A stretch of 64,000 bases of DNA. Source: Nostocales cyanobacterium LEGE 11386. GTDB lineage: Bacteria; Cyanobacteriota; Cyanobacteriia; Cyanobacteriales; Nostocaceae. The position numbers were made by a program, and so were the translations under genes. Where the stretch lies: NCBI GenBank assembly GCA_015207155.1, contig JADEXK010000011.1, positions 1-64,000 of the forward strand. Direction: 5' to 3'. Position 1 is the stretch's first letter. Each line of letters starts with the position of its first letter. Under the pieces are notes generated by a model that was not told where the DNA came from, did no database searches, and was given only the letters and a program-made list of their open reading frames with translations. Below, one piece after another: positions 10,606 to 17,955 of the stretch.

Positions 10606-11331
10606 TTATATAAGTTTCTCAGTGTTTTGGAAGACATGAATTTTACACGGTAAGTTCCCAGAATGAGAGAAATTGACTACCCATTGTAGATTTGGCATAG
10701 GAAATGAGTCATGAGTAAAAAGTCAACATTTCCTGTGACTTTGGCTGCTTTGTATTAAAGTAAATTGACAAGCTCTGTGTGACCTCTCCATGCCACTGCT
10801 CCACTTAGAGAGCCTTCTCTCAGTAGGTTTCCCTATTTGCAGAAGGCGGCGTGATACCAATTTCCGAAAATAATGTGACAGATGCGTAGTGGACTAACAC
10901 GACTAAATTGATGCATGATGATTTTCTTGTGGAACAGGCAAGATGCTTGTTCTGGGCAGGCGAAGACGCCCACCCCACAATAATTATTTTTATGCAATCA
11001 ATTAGCCTTGCCACGCCACTACATTTCTTGTTAACTCAACCGTATTGGATTATGACAAAGAAATAATCAAAAATAGAATAAAAGTATAAATAATATCAAG
11101 CAGTCCTGGGCTTAATGAAATAATTTCAAATAGTAGTTTGCCAGCTACTCATATCGCCTGGATACAGATAGCAAATCTGCTACTTCTATACCTCTATAAA
11201 AAATATCCTTTGTGAAAGTCAAAAGGTAGAATATAGTTTATGACTTTAGACTTGTGAATTCCTGATAACCGCTACTTATAGTTAAGTGATTAGGTAACGA
11301 TCGCCTAATTTCGTAAGTGAGGTAAACAATT
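10606..11331. other. Intergenic region with dispersed repeats
   Basis: A 726-bp gap between a secreted-protein gene and the peptide precursor. It contains a branched palindromic repeat at 10927-10980 and otherwise AT-rich sequence. The right end must carry the promoter of the precursor gene; I see no clear -35/-10 pair. An open frame on the minus strand at 10820-11014 is built from repeat sequence and is not credible as a gene. Confidence 0.5.
10927..10980. repeat. Branched palindromic intergenic repeat
   Basis: Outer arms TTGTGG (10927-10932) and CCACAA (10975-10980) enclose two smaller hairpins: AACAGGCA/TGCTTGTT with G-T pairing and GGGC/GCCC. The arrangement could fold as a three-way junction in RNA or a cruciform in DNA. 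Sequences of this kind are common between genes in Nostoc-type genomes. Confidence 0.6.
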
Positions 11332-11547
11332 ATGTCAGTACAAGTCATTTCATCTGAATTAATTGTGGAATTATCTACAGAAGAACAACAGATGCTCTCT
11401 GGTGGAAGGCGGCGGCGATGTCCTCGGCGTGTCTTCATCCCCCGTTGTGGTGCTTACAGACGCAGCAGAGGTCGCGGATTTGACGGCGGATTTGACGGCG
11501 GATTCGACGGTGGATTTGACGACGGATTCGGCGGCGGATTTGATTAG
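11332..11547 (+). CDS. Double-glycine leader peptide (RiPP/bacteriocin-like precursor)
   Basis: A 71-residue peptide. Residues 1-25 form a leader of the kind called CTB-type or cyanobacterial bacteriocin leader: hydrophobic/acidic residues, then ELSTEEQQMLSGG with the Gly-Gly cleavage site at 24-25. The core (26-71) starts RRRRCPRRVFIPRC, with Cys30 and Cys39, continues basic to GRG, then switches to an acidic, aromatic tail made of FDGG units. The tail is encoded by a 12-bp tandem repeat, so its length can change easily. A GAGG Shine-Dalgarno lies about 11 bp before the ATG. No C39 peptidase-transporter or modification enzyme lies in this window, so the gene is an orphan precursor. Function as a secreted peptide is inference. 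Confidence 0.78.
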   Translation: MSVQVISSELIVELSTEEQQMLSGGRRRRCPRRVFIPRCGAYRRSRGRGFDGGFDGGFDGGFDDGFGGGFD

Positions 11548-11589
11548 GGTTACGTTCTAGTTAGCGAAGCCAAACTAGGTACTAAATCA

Positions 11590-11639
11590 GCAAAGTGGAA
11601 AGGTAAGTGCCAGAAATAGCACTTACCTTTCCACTTTGC
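11590..11639. terminator. 21-bp perfect hairpin downstream of the peptide gene
   Basis: Arms 11590-11610 and 11619-11639 are perfectly complementary over 21 bp with an 8-nt loop (CAGAAATA), 42 bp after the precursor stop. There is no T-run after it on either strand, so it is not a standard intrinsic terminator; it may stop transcription, protect the mRNA 3' end or be processed. Confidence 0.65.
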
Positions 11640-11807
11640 CGTGCAACACCAAATAAGTACCTACGCATAAATATTTAACTATTTTTCCACACGAATGAAA
11701 TGGCTGTATTCTCATACTGTCATCTGTCACCTTTCCTGGTATTTTGTCCGGATACACTACAAAAAGGCTGAATAAGAACCTATACTAAATCTCCATGCCT
11801 AAAACTT

Positions 11808-12131
11808 ATGGACATGCCCCAACGCGTATCAGTTCGCTACAAAGACACGTCCTACAATCTTAACGAGATACGCTTGAAAACCTTCCGACTTGGTTTTCAA
11901 ATATGGGATGAACAAACTAAACCTAGAAAAACAGAGCTTTATGATTTCATATTGTCTTGTTTGAAACAAGTTGACCGCCAAGATCGTTATATGTTTTCTC
12001 TGCTGTTCATAGAGTTAACAGATCTCATCCGCAATTCTCGGCTTGAAAGAGGAATGAAGGAAGTTTTAATTAAAACAGCTTTTAGAGAGTTTGCTTGTGC
12101 GTTAACAGACTTTGAAGATGCTGCCAAATAG
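11808..12131 (+). CDS. Small hypothetical protein, 107 aa
   Basis: A soluble, mostly helical protein that I do not recognise. Basic N-terminal part (RVSVRYKDTSYNLNEIRLKTFRLG), then helices rich in Leu and Phe (DFILSCLKQ, MFSLLFIELTDLI, LIKTAFREFACALTDFEDAAK). No signal peptide, no membrane segment, no metal or nucleotide motif. The ATG at 11808 has no strong ribosome-binding site, and a second ATG two codons later is possible. It stands alone between the peptide gene and a repeat-filled gap. Codon use looks like its neighbours, so I take it as real. Confidence 0.6.
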   Translation: MDMPQRVSVRYKDTSYNLNEIRLKTFRLGFQIWDEQTKPRKTELYDFILSCLKQVDRQDRYMFSLLFIELTDLIRNSRLERGMKEVLIKTAFREFACALTDFEDAAK

Positions 12132-12490
12132 TCTATTATTTGCCCATCCAACGTAGTTTACTGATAAAGTCCTAGTCCTGCTTCATCTTTCGCCAAGAAC
12201 TTGACTAACTTGTATGGGAATAATCTCCACAACATTCAGACAAATTCGGTCAACTCATTTTTTAACTACCTCATCAGTGTCATCTAGTTAACGTGAGTTC
12301 GACAAATATAAAAAACCCCTCTCCAAACCTCTCCCCTGCAAGGAGGAGCCACTGCGTTGCGCGGGTTCCCCGCGTTGTAGCAAGTGGCGTTAGAGGCTTT
12401 GAAACCTTGATTTTTAGTTCAAAACCAGGGATATTTAAGCCCCTTTCCGCGTCGGAGAGGGGTTGGGGTGAGGTTCATCGAATTCACGTT
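12132..12490. other. Intergenic region with nested repeats
   Basis: From about 12306 to 12475 this gap holds a common Nostoc-type intergenic repeat (ACCCCTCTCCAAACCTC ... GGAGAGGGGTTGGGGTGAGG) whose two ends are inverted relative to each other. It is interrupted at 12344-12390 by a separate hairpin element. A plus-strand open frame across it (12293-12526) is repeat sequence, not a gene. Confidence 0.65.
12344..12390. repeat. 45-bp hairpin element, copy 1
   Basis: GCCACT (12348-12353) pairs with AGTGGC (12383-12388); inside is a CGCGGG/CCCGCG stem. The sequence matches 31594-31640 except that the outer pair is C-G here and T-A there. It splits a GGAG|AGAGGCTTTG-type host repeat, so it looks inserted. 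Confidence 0.85.
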
Positions 12491-13708
12491 CTAGTTAGTA
12501 TTCTCGAAATTTTTAGGGGGTTGTGATATTCCTGCTCCAGGAAATGGATGTTCTGAGCGATCTGGCGGTTTCTCAGGATTTTTTGGCGGCTCGTCAGGAT
12601 TTTTTGGCGGCTCTTCCGGCATTTGAGGTGGTTCTTCCGGCATTTGAGGTGGTTCTTCCGGCATTTGAGGCGGCTCTTCCGGCATTTGAGGTGGTTCTTC
12701 CGGCATTTGAGGTGGTTCTTCCGGCATTTGAGGCGGTTCTTCCGGCATTTGAGGCGGTTCTTCCGGCATTTGAGGTGGTTCGGTTACGGGTGGTTGTGGC
12801 GTTGGTGATGGAATGGGACTAGAATCACCACCATTGTCATTATTATCAATAGGTTCCTGACCCGCTTCTAACAGGATTTGTCCTGTTTCCACAAAGGATT
12901 CTGCGGGGGAATTGCCTGTGATATTGTCTGGGCTGGGTGCATTTGAAGAATTAGCAGATAGCTGTAAAAAAGCTGGATTTTCAAGTACTCCCTCACCAGT
13001 TACAGGTGATTGTGCTGCTAACGCTGCGGCAATTTCAGCTTGAATGCTGGCGATCGCCGGGTCTGGTGTAGACAAAAGATTGGATTTAGTTAAATTTAGC
13101 CCCCGAACTAAATCGCTCGTTTCATAAAAATTTCTTAAATCAAAATCGTATAAGCCCTGAAATTCGCCTTTAACTACAACTATTAACTGTCCTGCTTCCA
13201 GTACCTGATTTTGAGAAGCTTCCTGGTTAGAAACCTCTATCCCGCTATTTGTTAAAGCACCCACAATTGTAGTGTCTGTTTCTTGGTCATAGCGGACAAA
13301 TAATGCTGAACCACGAATTGCTGCTGCTGCGTTTGGTGTTTGTATACGTGTTTGTCCTCTTCCTGGCGGGATCAGCAATAAAACAGTTCCATTTGACAGT
13401 CTAAAGTTACGAGTCCTAGGTAAAAATCGAAATACAGCCTGTTCCCCAATCCTTGCCAAGGAGCCATCATTGAAACGCAAGTCTGCTAAAGAAGCTCTAC
13501 CAGTGGATAACCCATCCCCAGGAATCATAGGATCTGCTTTGCGCGCTGGACGCCTCTTTTGACTTCTGGGAATTAGTTGCACTAAGTTGCGGAGGTTCTG
13601 AATCTCAGCGCGAGTTAAGGGAGTAATGGCATTTGCCTGATTTGGCAAAGGCAGGATTATCACCCCCCATAAACTAATCACTAAAAGTGGGAACAATCTA
13701 GGAAACAT
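12491..13708 (-). CDS. FecR-domain secreted protein with proline-rich repeat tail
   Basis: A 405-residue exported protein. Signal peptide at 1-27 (LFPLLVISLWGVIILPLP, then QANA). Residues about 60-185 form a FecR-type domain: GDGLSTGRASLADLRFNDGSLARIG, RLSNGTVLLLIPPGRGQTRIQTPNAAAAIRGSALFVRYD (named here by GDGLSTG, NDGSLARIG and AAAIRGSALFV), and VEAGQ-like turns. Stand-alone FecR domains without a sigma factor are frequent in cyanobacteria and are thought to act at the envelope. The C-terminal tail has eight PPQMPEE units and then PPKNPDE/PPKNPEK, a flexible wall-spanning type of linker. It is divergent from an outer-membrane-barrel-like gene at 14128. No adjacent fecI-like sigma gene. Confidence 0.85.
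   Translation of the reverse strand: MFPRLFPLLVISLWGVIILPLPNQANAITPLTRAEIQNLRNLVQLIPRSQKRRPARKADPMIPGDGLSTGRASLADLRFNDGSLARIGEQAVFRFLPRTRNFRLSNGTVLLLIPPGRGQTRIQTPNAAAAIRGSALFVRYDQETDTTIVGALTNSGIEVSNQEASQNQVLEAGQLIVVVKGEFQGLYDFDLRNFYETSDLVRGLNLTKSNLLSTPDPAIASIQAEIAAALAAQSPVTGEGVLENPAFLQLSANSSNAPSPDNITGNSPAESFVETGQILLEAGQEPIDNNDNGGDSSPIPSPTPQPPVTEPPQMPEEPPQMPEEPPQMPEEPPQMPEEPPQMPEEPPQMPEEPPQMPEEPPQMPEEPPKNPDEPPKNPEKPPDRSEHPFPGAGISQPPKNFENTN
12606..12773. repeat. Eight tandem 21-bp units in the FecR gene
   Basis: Eight exact-length units of the pattern GGYGGYTCTTCCGGCATTTGA, in phase with the codons and coding for PPQMPEE on the minus strand. They differ only at third positions. More divergent units (with TCAGGATTTTTT) flank it on the left. 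Confidence 0.95.
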
Positions 13709-14127
13709 AGTTGCAAAACTTGGCAGGTTTAATTGATATAACAGCAGTTGAAAATATCAGGTTACAGATTTAATTGGGTTAATTTCTATGTCTCAAGAAG
13801 TTAATTTTTTTACGTTATTTTGGTTTTTATTCTAAGTGTTAAATTATACAGTAAAAAGATGACGATTGTATGCACTAAGTTACTTAAACTTATATAAAAT
13901 TTACAACATAAATACTCAGAGTTATTAAATAAAAAATTAATATTTCATCAGAATCAAGCCATACAATTAAGAGACTTTCAACCCTGTGCCCTGTTTCCTA
14001 TTCCCCGTTCCCTGTTGTATACATACATGAATAACTAAAAACGGAGTTGAGTATTACTCATCGGAACTTATAATACAGGTTGTGTGGTTACTTTTGCCAG
14101 ACACAATTAATGCCATCTAGAGATCAA
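13709..14127. promoter_or_regulatory. Divergent promoter region of the FecR and barrel genes
   Basis: An AT-rich 420-bp gap between divergent genes, so it should carry both promoters. A stretch of Nostoc-type filler (CCCTGTTTCCTATTCCCCG) lies near 13990. I could not assign -10/-35 boxes or an operator. Confidence 0.4.
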
Positions 14128-15429
14128 ATGCAACGCATAGGGTGGAAAAAGTTGTTTACCATTTGGTTCTTATCCAGTGGTATGACTGTTTGCTGCATGA
14201 AGTTAGATGCTGCTTGGGCTGTAAATTTAGAAAACCAAGGTTGTCAGGATGAACTAAAGTCAAAAATGAAATCTTTGGTAAATACAAAGAAAATTTTTCA
14301 GCAATGCCAAAAGGGTAACTTAAAACTAGTTAATTCTCAGTTGCAGCAGTTCGATTTATTTGAGCTAACATCTACAGAACAAATACCGTTAAATATTACA
14401 CAGGCAAAATCACTAACTGCTCAGTCTAATCCTGGAGTAACAGAAAATACTAGCAATAACCAACAGCCGAATGCAACGCCACAGCTAGAGACGCAGCCAA
14501 GGGATTTACTACCATCTTCACCAACACCAATAGACCAACTTTTGGATCAACCCCAAAAAGATAAAATTGAAAGGCTGGAGAGGTTAAGGCGGCGATTGCG
14601 TCAGGGAAGACAGCCAACTGCTGATGAGTTAAATAGTTTTGCGGAATTGGGGTTGCGGGTGCGTCCCAGACCTTTACCACAACCACCTGAACCTGAGTTT
14701 AAACCTATAGGTAATTTACAAGCGCGTTTTGGCTATTACCACACAAGTAATGTTTTTTCTTCTGACGTTGATCCAGTAGAAGATGGCTTGATTTTTTCTG
14801 GACTGAGGCTAGCTACTGTATATTTCCCCTTGGGATCTAGGACTTTTGTGAATGGCTCAATTGAGGGCAACTTGATTCGTTACGTAGACCAATCAGTATT
14901 CAATTATAATCAAGTAAAATTTAACCTCAGTGTCTACCAACAGCTATCGCCACGAATGTATGGGGAAATTGGTTGGAGTAATCAACAGTTGTTCTTTGCT
15001 AACAATAGTGATCGCTTTAGAGCAGGCGATCGCTTTTTAGGCGAAAATTCTCTAAGTCTGTCTTTGGGACGGCGAGATCCTCTGACACCAAAATTAATGC
15101 TCAATAGCTTTTATGAATTTAAACTGAATTTTGCTGACCCCAGTAGCCGTGATCGGATAATCAATTCTTTGTGGCTTTCTTTAAACTACAACTTACAACA
15201 GCCTCTCCAGGTTGGTCTTAACTACCAATTTAACTTATCCAACTTTACGCAAAGGGAACGAGACGACCATTATCATCGGCTGTTTGGACACTTAAATTAC
15301 CAAGTATCTGACTCTAGTAGGATTAATTTACAGAGTGGTTTTACATTTGGTGACTCTACAGATAATAATATTAATTTTGATGGTTGGTTTTTTACTATTA
15401 ATTACAATTGGCAATTAGGTCAGTTTTGA
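14128..15429 (+). CDS. Probable outer-membrane beta-barrel protein
   Basis: About 433 residues from the ATG at 14128, which I prefer because it starts a typical signal peptide (MQRIGWKKLFTIWFLSSG ... AAWA); the frame is open further upstream to a TTG at 14080. After the signal comes a low-complexity, Gln/Asn/Pro-rich region with a short helical basic segment (KIERLERLRRRLRQGR). From about residue 190 the pattern is alternating aromatic/hydrophobic strands with many Tyr, Asn and Arg, ending WQLGQF with C-terminal Phe, as in outer-membrane barrels recognised by BamA. Substrate unknown. It diverges from the FecR-domain gene, which suggests the two envelope proteins work together, but that is inference. 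Confidence 0.7.
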   Translation: MQRIGWKKLFTIWFLSSGMTVCCMKLDAAWAVNLENQGCQDELKSKMKSLVNTKKIFQQCQKGNLKLVNSQLQQFDLFELTSTEQIPLNITQAKSLTAQSNPGVTENTSNNQQPNATPQLETQPRDLLPSSPTPIDQLLDQPQKDKIERLERLRRRLRQGRQPTADELNSFAELGLRVRPRPLPQPPEPEFKPIGNLQARFGYYHTSNVFSSDVDPVEDGLIFSGLRLATVYFPLGSRTFVNGSIEGNLIRYVDQSVFNYNQVKFNLSVYQQLSPRMYGEIGWSNQQLFFANNSDRFRAGDRFLGENSLSLSLGRRDPLTPKLMLNSFYEFKLNFADPSSRDRIINSLWLSLNYNLQQPLQVGLNYQFNLSNFTQRERDDHYHRLFGHLNYQVSDSSRINLQSGFTFGDSTDNNINFDGWFFTINYNWQLGQF

Positions 15430-15440
15430 TAGCTATCAAC

Positions 15441-15482
15441 AAAGTCAGAGAGAAAAGGGAAGAGGGATGATCCTCTGACTTT
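15441..15482. terminator. Bidirectional terminator between convergent genes
   Basis: AAAGTCAGAG (15441-15450) is perfectly inverted at CTCTGACTTT (15473-15482), with a 22-nt loop, between the barrel gene and the convergent sulfurtransferase gene. The plus-strand arm ends in TTTTGC. Confidence 0.55.
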
Positions 15483-15507
15483 TGCTATGAGTCTGATGTG
15501 AGAAACA

Positions 15508-16353
15508 TTAGGCAGTCTGTGATATTGGTGCTGACTCATAACTAATCCAGTCGCTCCAGCTACCAGCATAAAGTTTACCTGTATGAATGTTGGCTAGTTC
15601 TAACGAAAGTAAATTCACACAAGCTGTCACACCAGAACCGCAATAAACGAAAATTTCCTCAGCTTGGTCTAGCTTTTCCCAGCGCTGGCGTTGTTCTGGT
15701 TGGGTAAGTAGGTAACCTAAAGAATTTGTCACTTCCTGCCAAGGATAGTTGACTGCACCGGGAATATGACCGGCGATTTTATCTATTGGTTCTCGTTCAC
15801 CTCGGTAGCGATCGCTTTCTCTGGAATCTACCAAAACTACTGCTGGTGAATCTTTACGATTTTTTACAGCCTCAATATCTACTACCAGTTCTGTGGTTAT
15901 CTGAGGGATAAAATTACCTTGTTTAGGTTGGGGAATGACATCTGTGACGGTATAACCAGCTTGTTGCCATCCTGCAAAGCCTCCATCTAATACTGCTACC
16001 TGGTCATGTCCTAAATAGCGTAGTAACCACCAAAGACGAGATGCAAAAGCCAAGCGGGAATCATCATAAGCAACAACTAAAGTTTTTTGGAAATCTACCC
16101 CCATCGCGGCTAATTTTTTAGCTAGATCATTGGGGTGAGGTAGAGGATGTCTCCCGCCATGCTTACCTACGGGACTGGAAAGATCCTCATTCAAATCTAG
16201 GTAGTAGGAACCTTTGATGTGACTGGCTTGGTATTGTTGTTTTCCTAGTTGTGGGTCAGCCAGAGAAAAGCGACAATCCACAATTACGACTTGTGGATCG
16301 TTAAGGTGTGCCAAAAGCCAAGTTGGAGAAACAACAATTTGGTTATCAGCCAT
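15508..16353 (-). CDS. sseA: Thiosulfate/3-mercaptopyruvate sulfurtransferase (two-domain rhodanese)
   Basis: A 281-residue tandem rhodanese. The N-terminal inactive domain has VIVDCRF and IKGSYYLDL; the second has VVLVDSRESDRYRGE, AGHIPGAVNYPW and the active-site loop YCGSGVTAC, with the catalytic Cys first in that loop. It moves sulfane sulfur from thiosulfate or 3-mercaptopyruvate to cyanide or thiol acceptors in the cytoplasm. The loop CGSGVTA is of the kind found in both enzyme classes, so the donor cannot be fixed from sequence. No signal peptide. It is convergent with the barrel gene and divergent from the methyltransferase gene at 16489. Confidence 0.93.
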   Translation of the reverse strand: MADNQIVVSPTWLLAHLNDPQVVIVDCRFSLADPQLGKQQYQASHIKGSYYLDLNEDLSSPVGKHGGRHPLPHPNDLAKKLAAMGVDFQKTLVVAYDDSRLAFASRLWWLLRYLGHDQVAVLDGGFAGWQQAGYTVTDVIPQPKQGNFIPQITTELVVDIEAVKNRKDSPAVVLVDSRESDRYRGEREPIDKIAGHIPGAVNYPWQEVTNSLGYLLTQPEQRQRWEKLDQAEEIFVYCGSGVTACVNLLSLELANIHTGKLYAGSWSDWISYESAPISQTA

Positions 16354-16488
16354 AAATAAATAGGGGACAGGGGACAGTGTTGGAATACAGCGATTTCAGT
16401 CGTGTGAAAACATGGCTAAATATTTATGTTTAGGTATTTAAACAACTCACAATATATTCATTAGCTAGTTATTCGTGGAAAAATTGCC

Positions 16489-17421
16489 ATGCCAGAGTTT
16501 GAGAACTTTGTACCACAAGCAACAGCAGATGGTTCATTCACCTTCACTTCCCTAGAGTTTGGTGAATCTTTTCATAGCCATTTTGGAGCGAAGCAGGAGA
16601 GTTTTGCTAAATTTGTGGAACCTACACAACTAGCTAGAGCTGCTAATGCGCCGATTTTACGGCTATTAGATATTTGCTATGGTCTAGGATACAACACAGC
16701 AGCAGCTTTGCAGACAATTTGGGCAGTTAATCCCAGTTGTTATGTGGAATTAATCGGTTTAGAGCTAAATTTAGCTGTGCCTCAAGCGGCGATCGCTCAT
16801 CACTTATTCGACAATTGGAACTACGAGTACACCAAAATTTTAGCCGAACTAGCATTTCAGCAACAAGTACAAACAGATCGCCTCCAAGCAAAACTACTAA
16901 TTGGCGATGCTAGAAGTTCGATTGCGTTATTACATCAATCAGGTTTCCAGGCTGATGCAATTTTTTTAGATCCCTTCTCACCGCCTCAGTGTCCCCACTT
17001 ATGGACTATTGAATTCATCCAAAATGTTTCTCAGTGTTTACACGCTGATGGCTTGTTGGCAACTTATTCTTGTGCTGCTGCTGTACGTACAGCACTGTTG
17101 TCTGCTGGGTTACAGATAGGTTCTACTCCGCCTGTGGGTAGGCGATCGCCTGGTACAGTCGCAGCCCACCCAAGAGACGGGGGACAGGAGGCAAAATCCC
17201 TCTCATCTCTTTTCCCTCCCCTTTCCCCAGAAGAACAAGAACATTTACAAACTCGTGCGGCTATTCCCTACCGCGATCCTCAATTAAACGATCCTGCTCA
17301 CATCATAGTGATGCGGCGACAACAAGAACAACAAGCTTGTTCACTAGAACCTACATCTCGTTGGCGAAAACGGTGGTTATTAGCAAATCAAGATACTAAT
17401 TCTTGGGTAATTAGTTCGTAG
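16489..17421 (+). CDS. mnmD: MnmD-type tRNA (mnm5s2U34) methyltransferase
   Basis: A 310-residue Rossmann methyltransferase like the N-terminal half of MnmC. Motifs: LEFGESFHS near residue 24, the SAM-binding LLDICYGLGYNTAAAL (about 61-76), and the family signature DAIFLDPFSPPQCPHLWT (about 158-175). It would add the last methyl to nm5U34 in tRNA wobble positions; no FAD oxidase half is present, as is usual in cyanobacteria. Near residues 215-245 there is a loop read from filler-like sequence (DGGQEAKSLSSLFPPLSPEE) after the conserved VGRRSPGTVA. ATG at 16489 chosen; the next gene is 535 bp away. Confidence 0.85.
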   Translation: MPEFENFVPQATADGSFTFTSLEFGESFHSHFGAKQESFAKFVEPTQLARAANAPILRLLDICYGLGYNTAAALQTIWAVNPSCYVELIGLELNLAVPQAAIAHHLFDNWNYEYTKILAELAFQQQVQTDRLQAKLLIGDARSSIALLHQSGFQADAIFLDPFSPPQCPHLWTIEFIQNVSQCLHADGLLATYSCAAAVRTALLSAGLQIGSTPPVGRRSPGTVAAHPRDGGQEAKSLSSLFPPLSPEEQEHLQTRAAIPYRDPQLNDPAHIIVMRRQQEQQACSLEPTSRWRKRWLLANQDTNSWVISS

Positions 17422-17955
17422 TTGGGCGGCGATCGCAATTACAGGCTATTTTTCACGGAATTATGCTGTATACGGCAACTGGAGTGCTAATTTTTTGTAA
17501 TTCCAATTACTCTATGTAAATTCTGTATTTTAAAATACAAAATTTATATAAAATTGTTTGTCTATGGTGATTTACCGAAATTGCAGGCAAAAAATACGTA
17601 TTTTTTTAAACCTATAATTTAGAACTTTAAAGTTTGACTATACTACTTTGAGATAAATTAAAAAAATATAACATTTTCTAGCGCTTCTATGTTAAGAAAT
17701 CTCCGTAAAAAACCTGATTTAACATTTGCACGAATTTATCATACTGGAATGAACAGCAGGGAAATATGGGAACAAAATTCCCATAGTAATATTTATAGTG
17801 TTCTCAAAACGCATAGAAAAACACGCCACGTATATTCAAACAAGTAGCCTTAGATAGTTCCTAAAGCTTGTATGAATGTCAAGTGGAATATGCTCAAGTA
17901 CTAGACTTGTTTTTGCAGTCGGAAACTGTTAACTTTTTTAAATTGGGGTGCTTTT
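17422..17955. promoter_or_regulatory. Long leader/promoter region of the HD-GYP regulator
   Basis: A 534-bp AT-rich gap. It carries two NtcA-type motifs at 17497-17538 and an 8-bp perfect hairpin TATGGGAA/TTCCCATA at 17765-17785. No open frame. If transcription starts near 17545 the leader of the next gene would be about 400 nt. Confidence 0.45.
17497..17538 (+). promoter_or_regulatory. Two GTAN8TAC motifs (candidate NtcA sites)
   Basis: GTAATTCCAATTAC at 17497-17510 and GTATTTTAAAATAC at 17525-17538 both match GTA-N8-TAC, the binding consensus of the nitrogen regulator NtcA. The first is followed after 20 bp by TAAAAT, fitting the TAN3T -10 box at the spacing of NtcA-activated promoters. 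The second is a perfect palindrome overlapping that -10. The first gene downstream starts at 17956. Confidence 0.4.

Noticed and set aside
10820..11014. A 64-codon minus-strand frame before the peptide precursor
   Set aside because: Made of palindromic intergenic repeat sequence, with no ribosome-binding site.
11363..11560. A second frame over the double-glycine peptide gene, rich in LTAD repeats
   Set aside because: It only reflects the 12-bp repeat in another phase; the leader in the other frame is a known family pattern.
12293..12526. A plus-strand frame between 12.3 and 12.5 kb
   Set aside because: Runs through a dispersed repeat and a nested hairpin, and overlaps the end of the FecR gene.
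12606..12773. Possible CRISPR-like array
   Set aside because: The units are contiguous 21-bp codon-phased repeats without spacers.
12523..12822. Plus-strand frames over the 21-bp repeats that look like a repetitive protein (LPAFEVV units)
   Set aside because: Antisense to the FecR-domain gene whose PPQMPEE units are conserved at silent-site level; no start signal.
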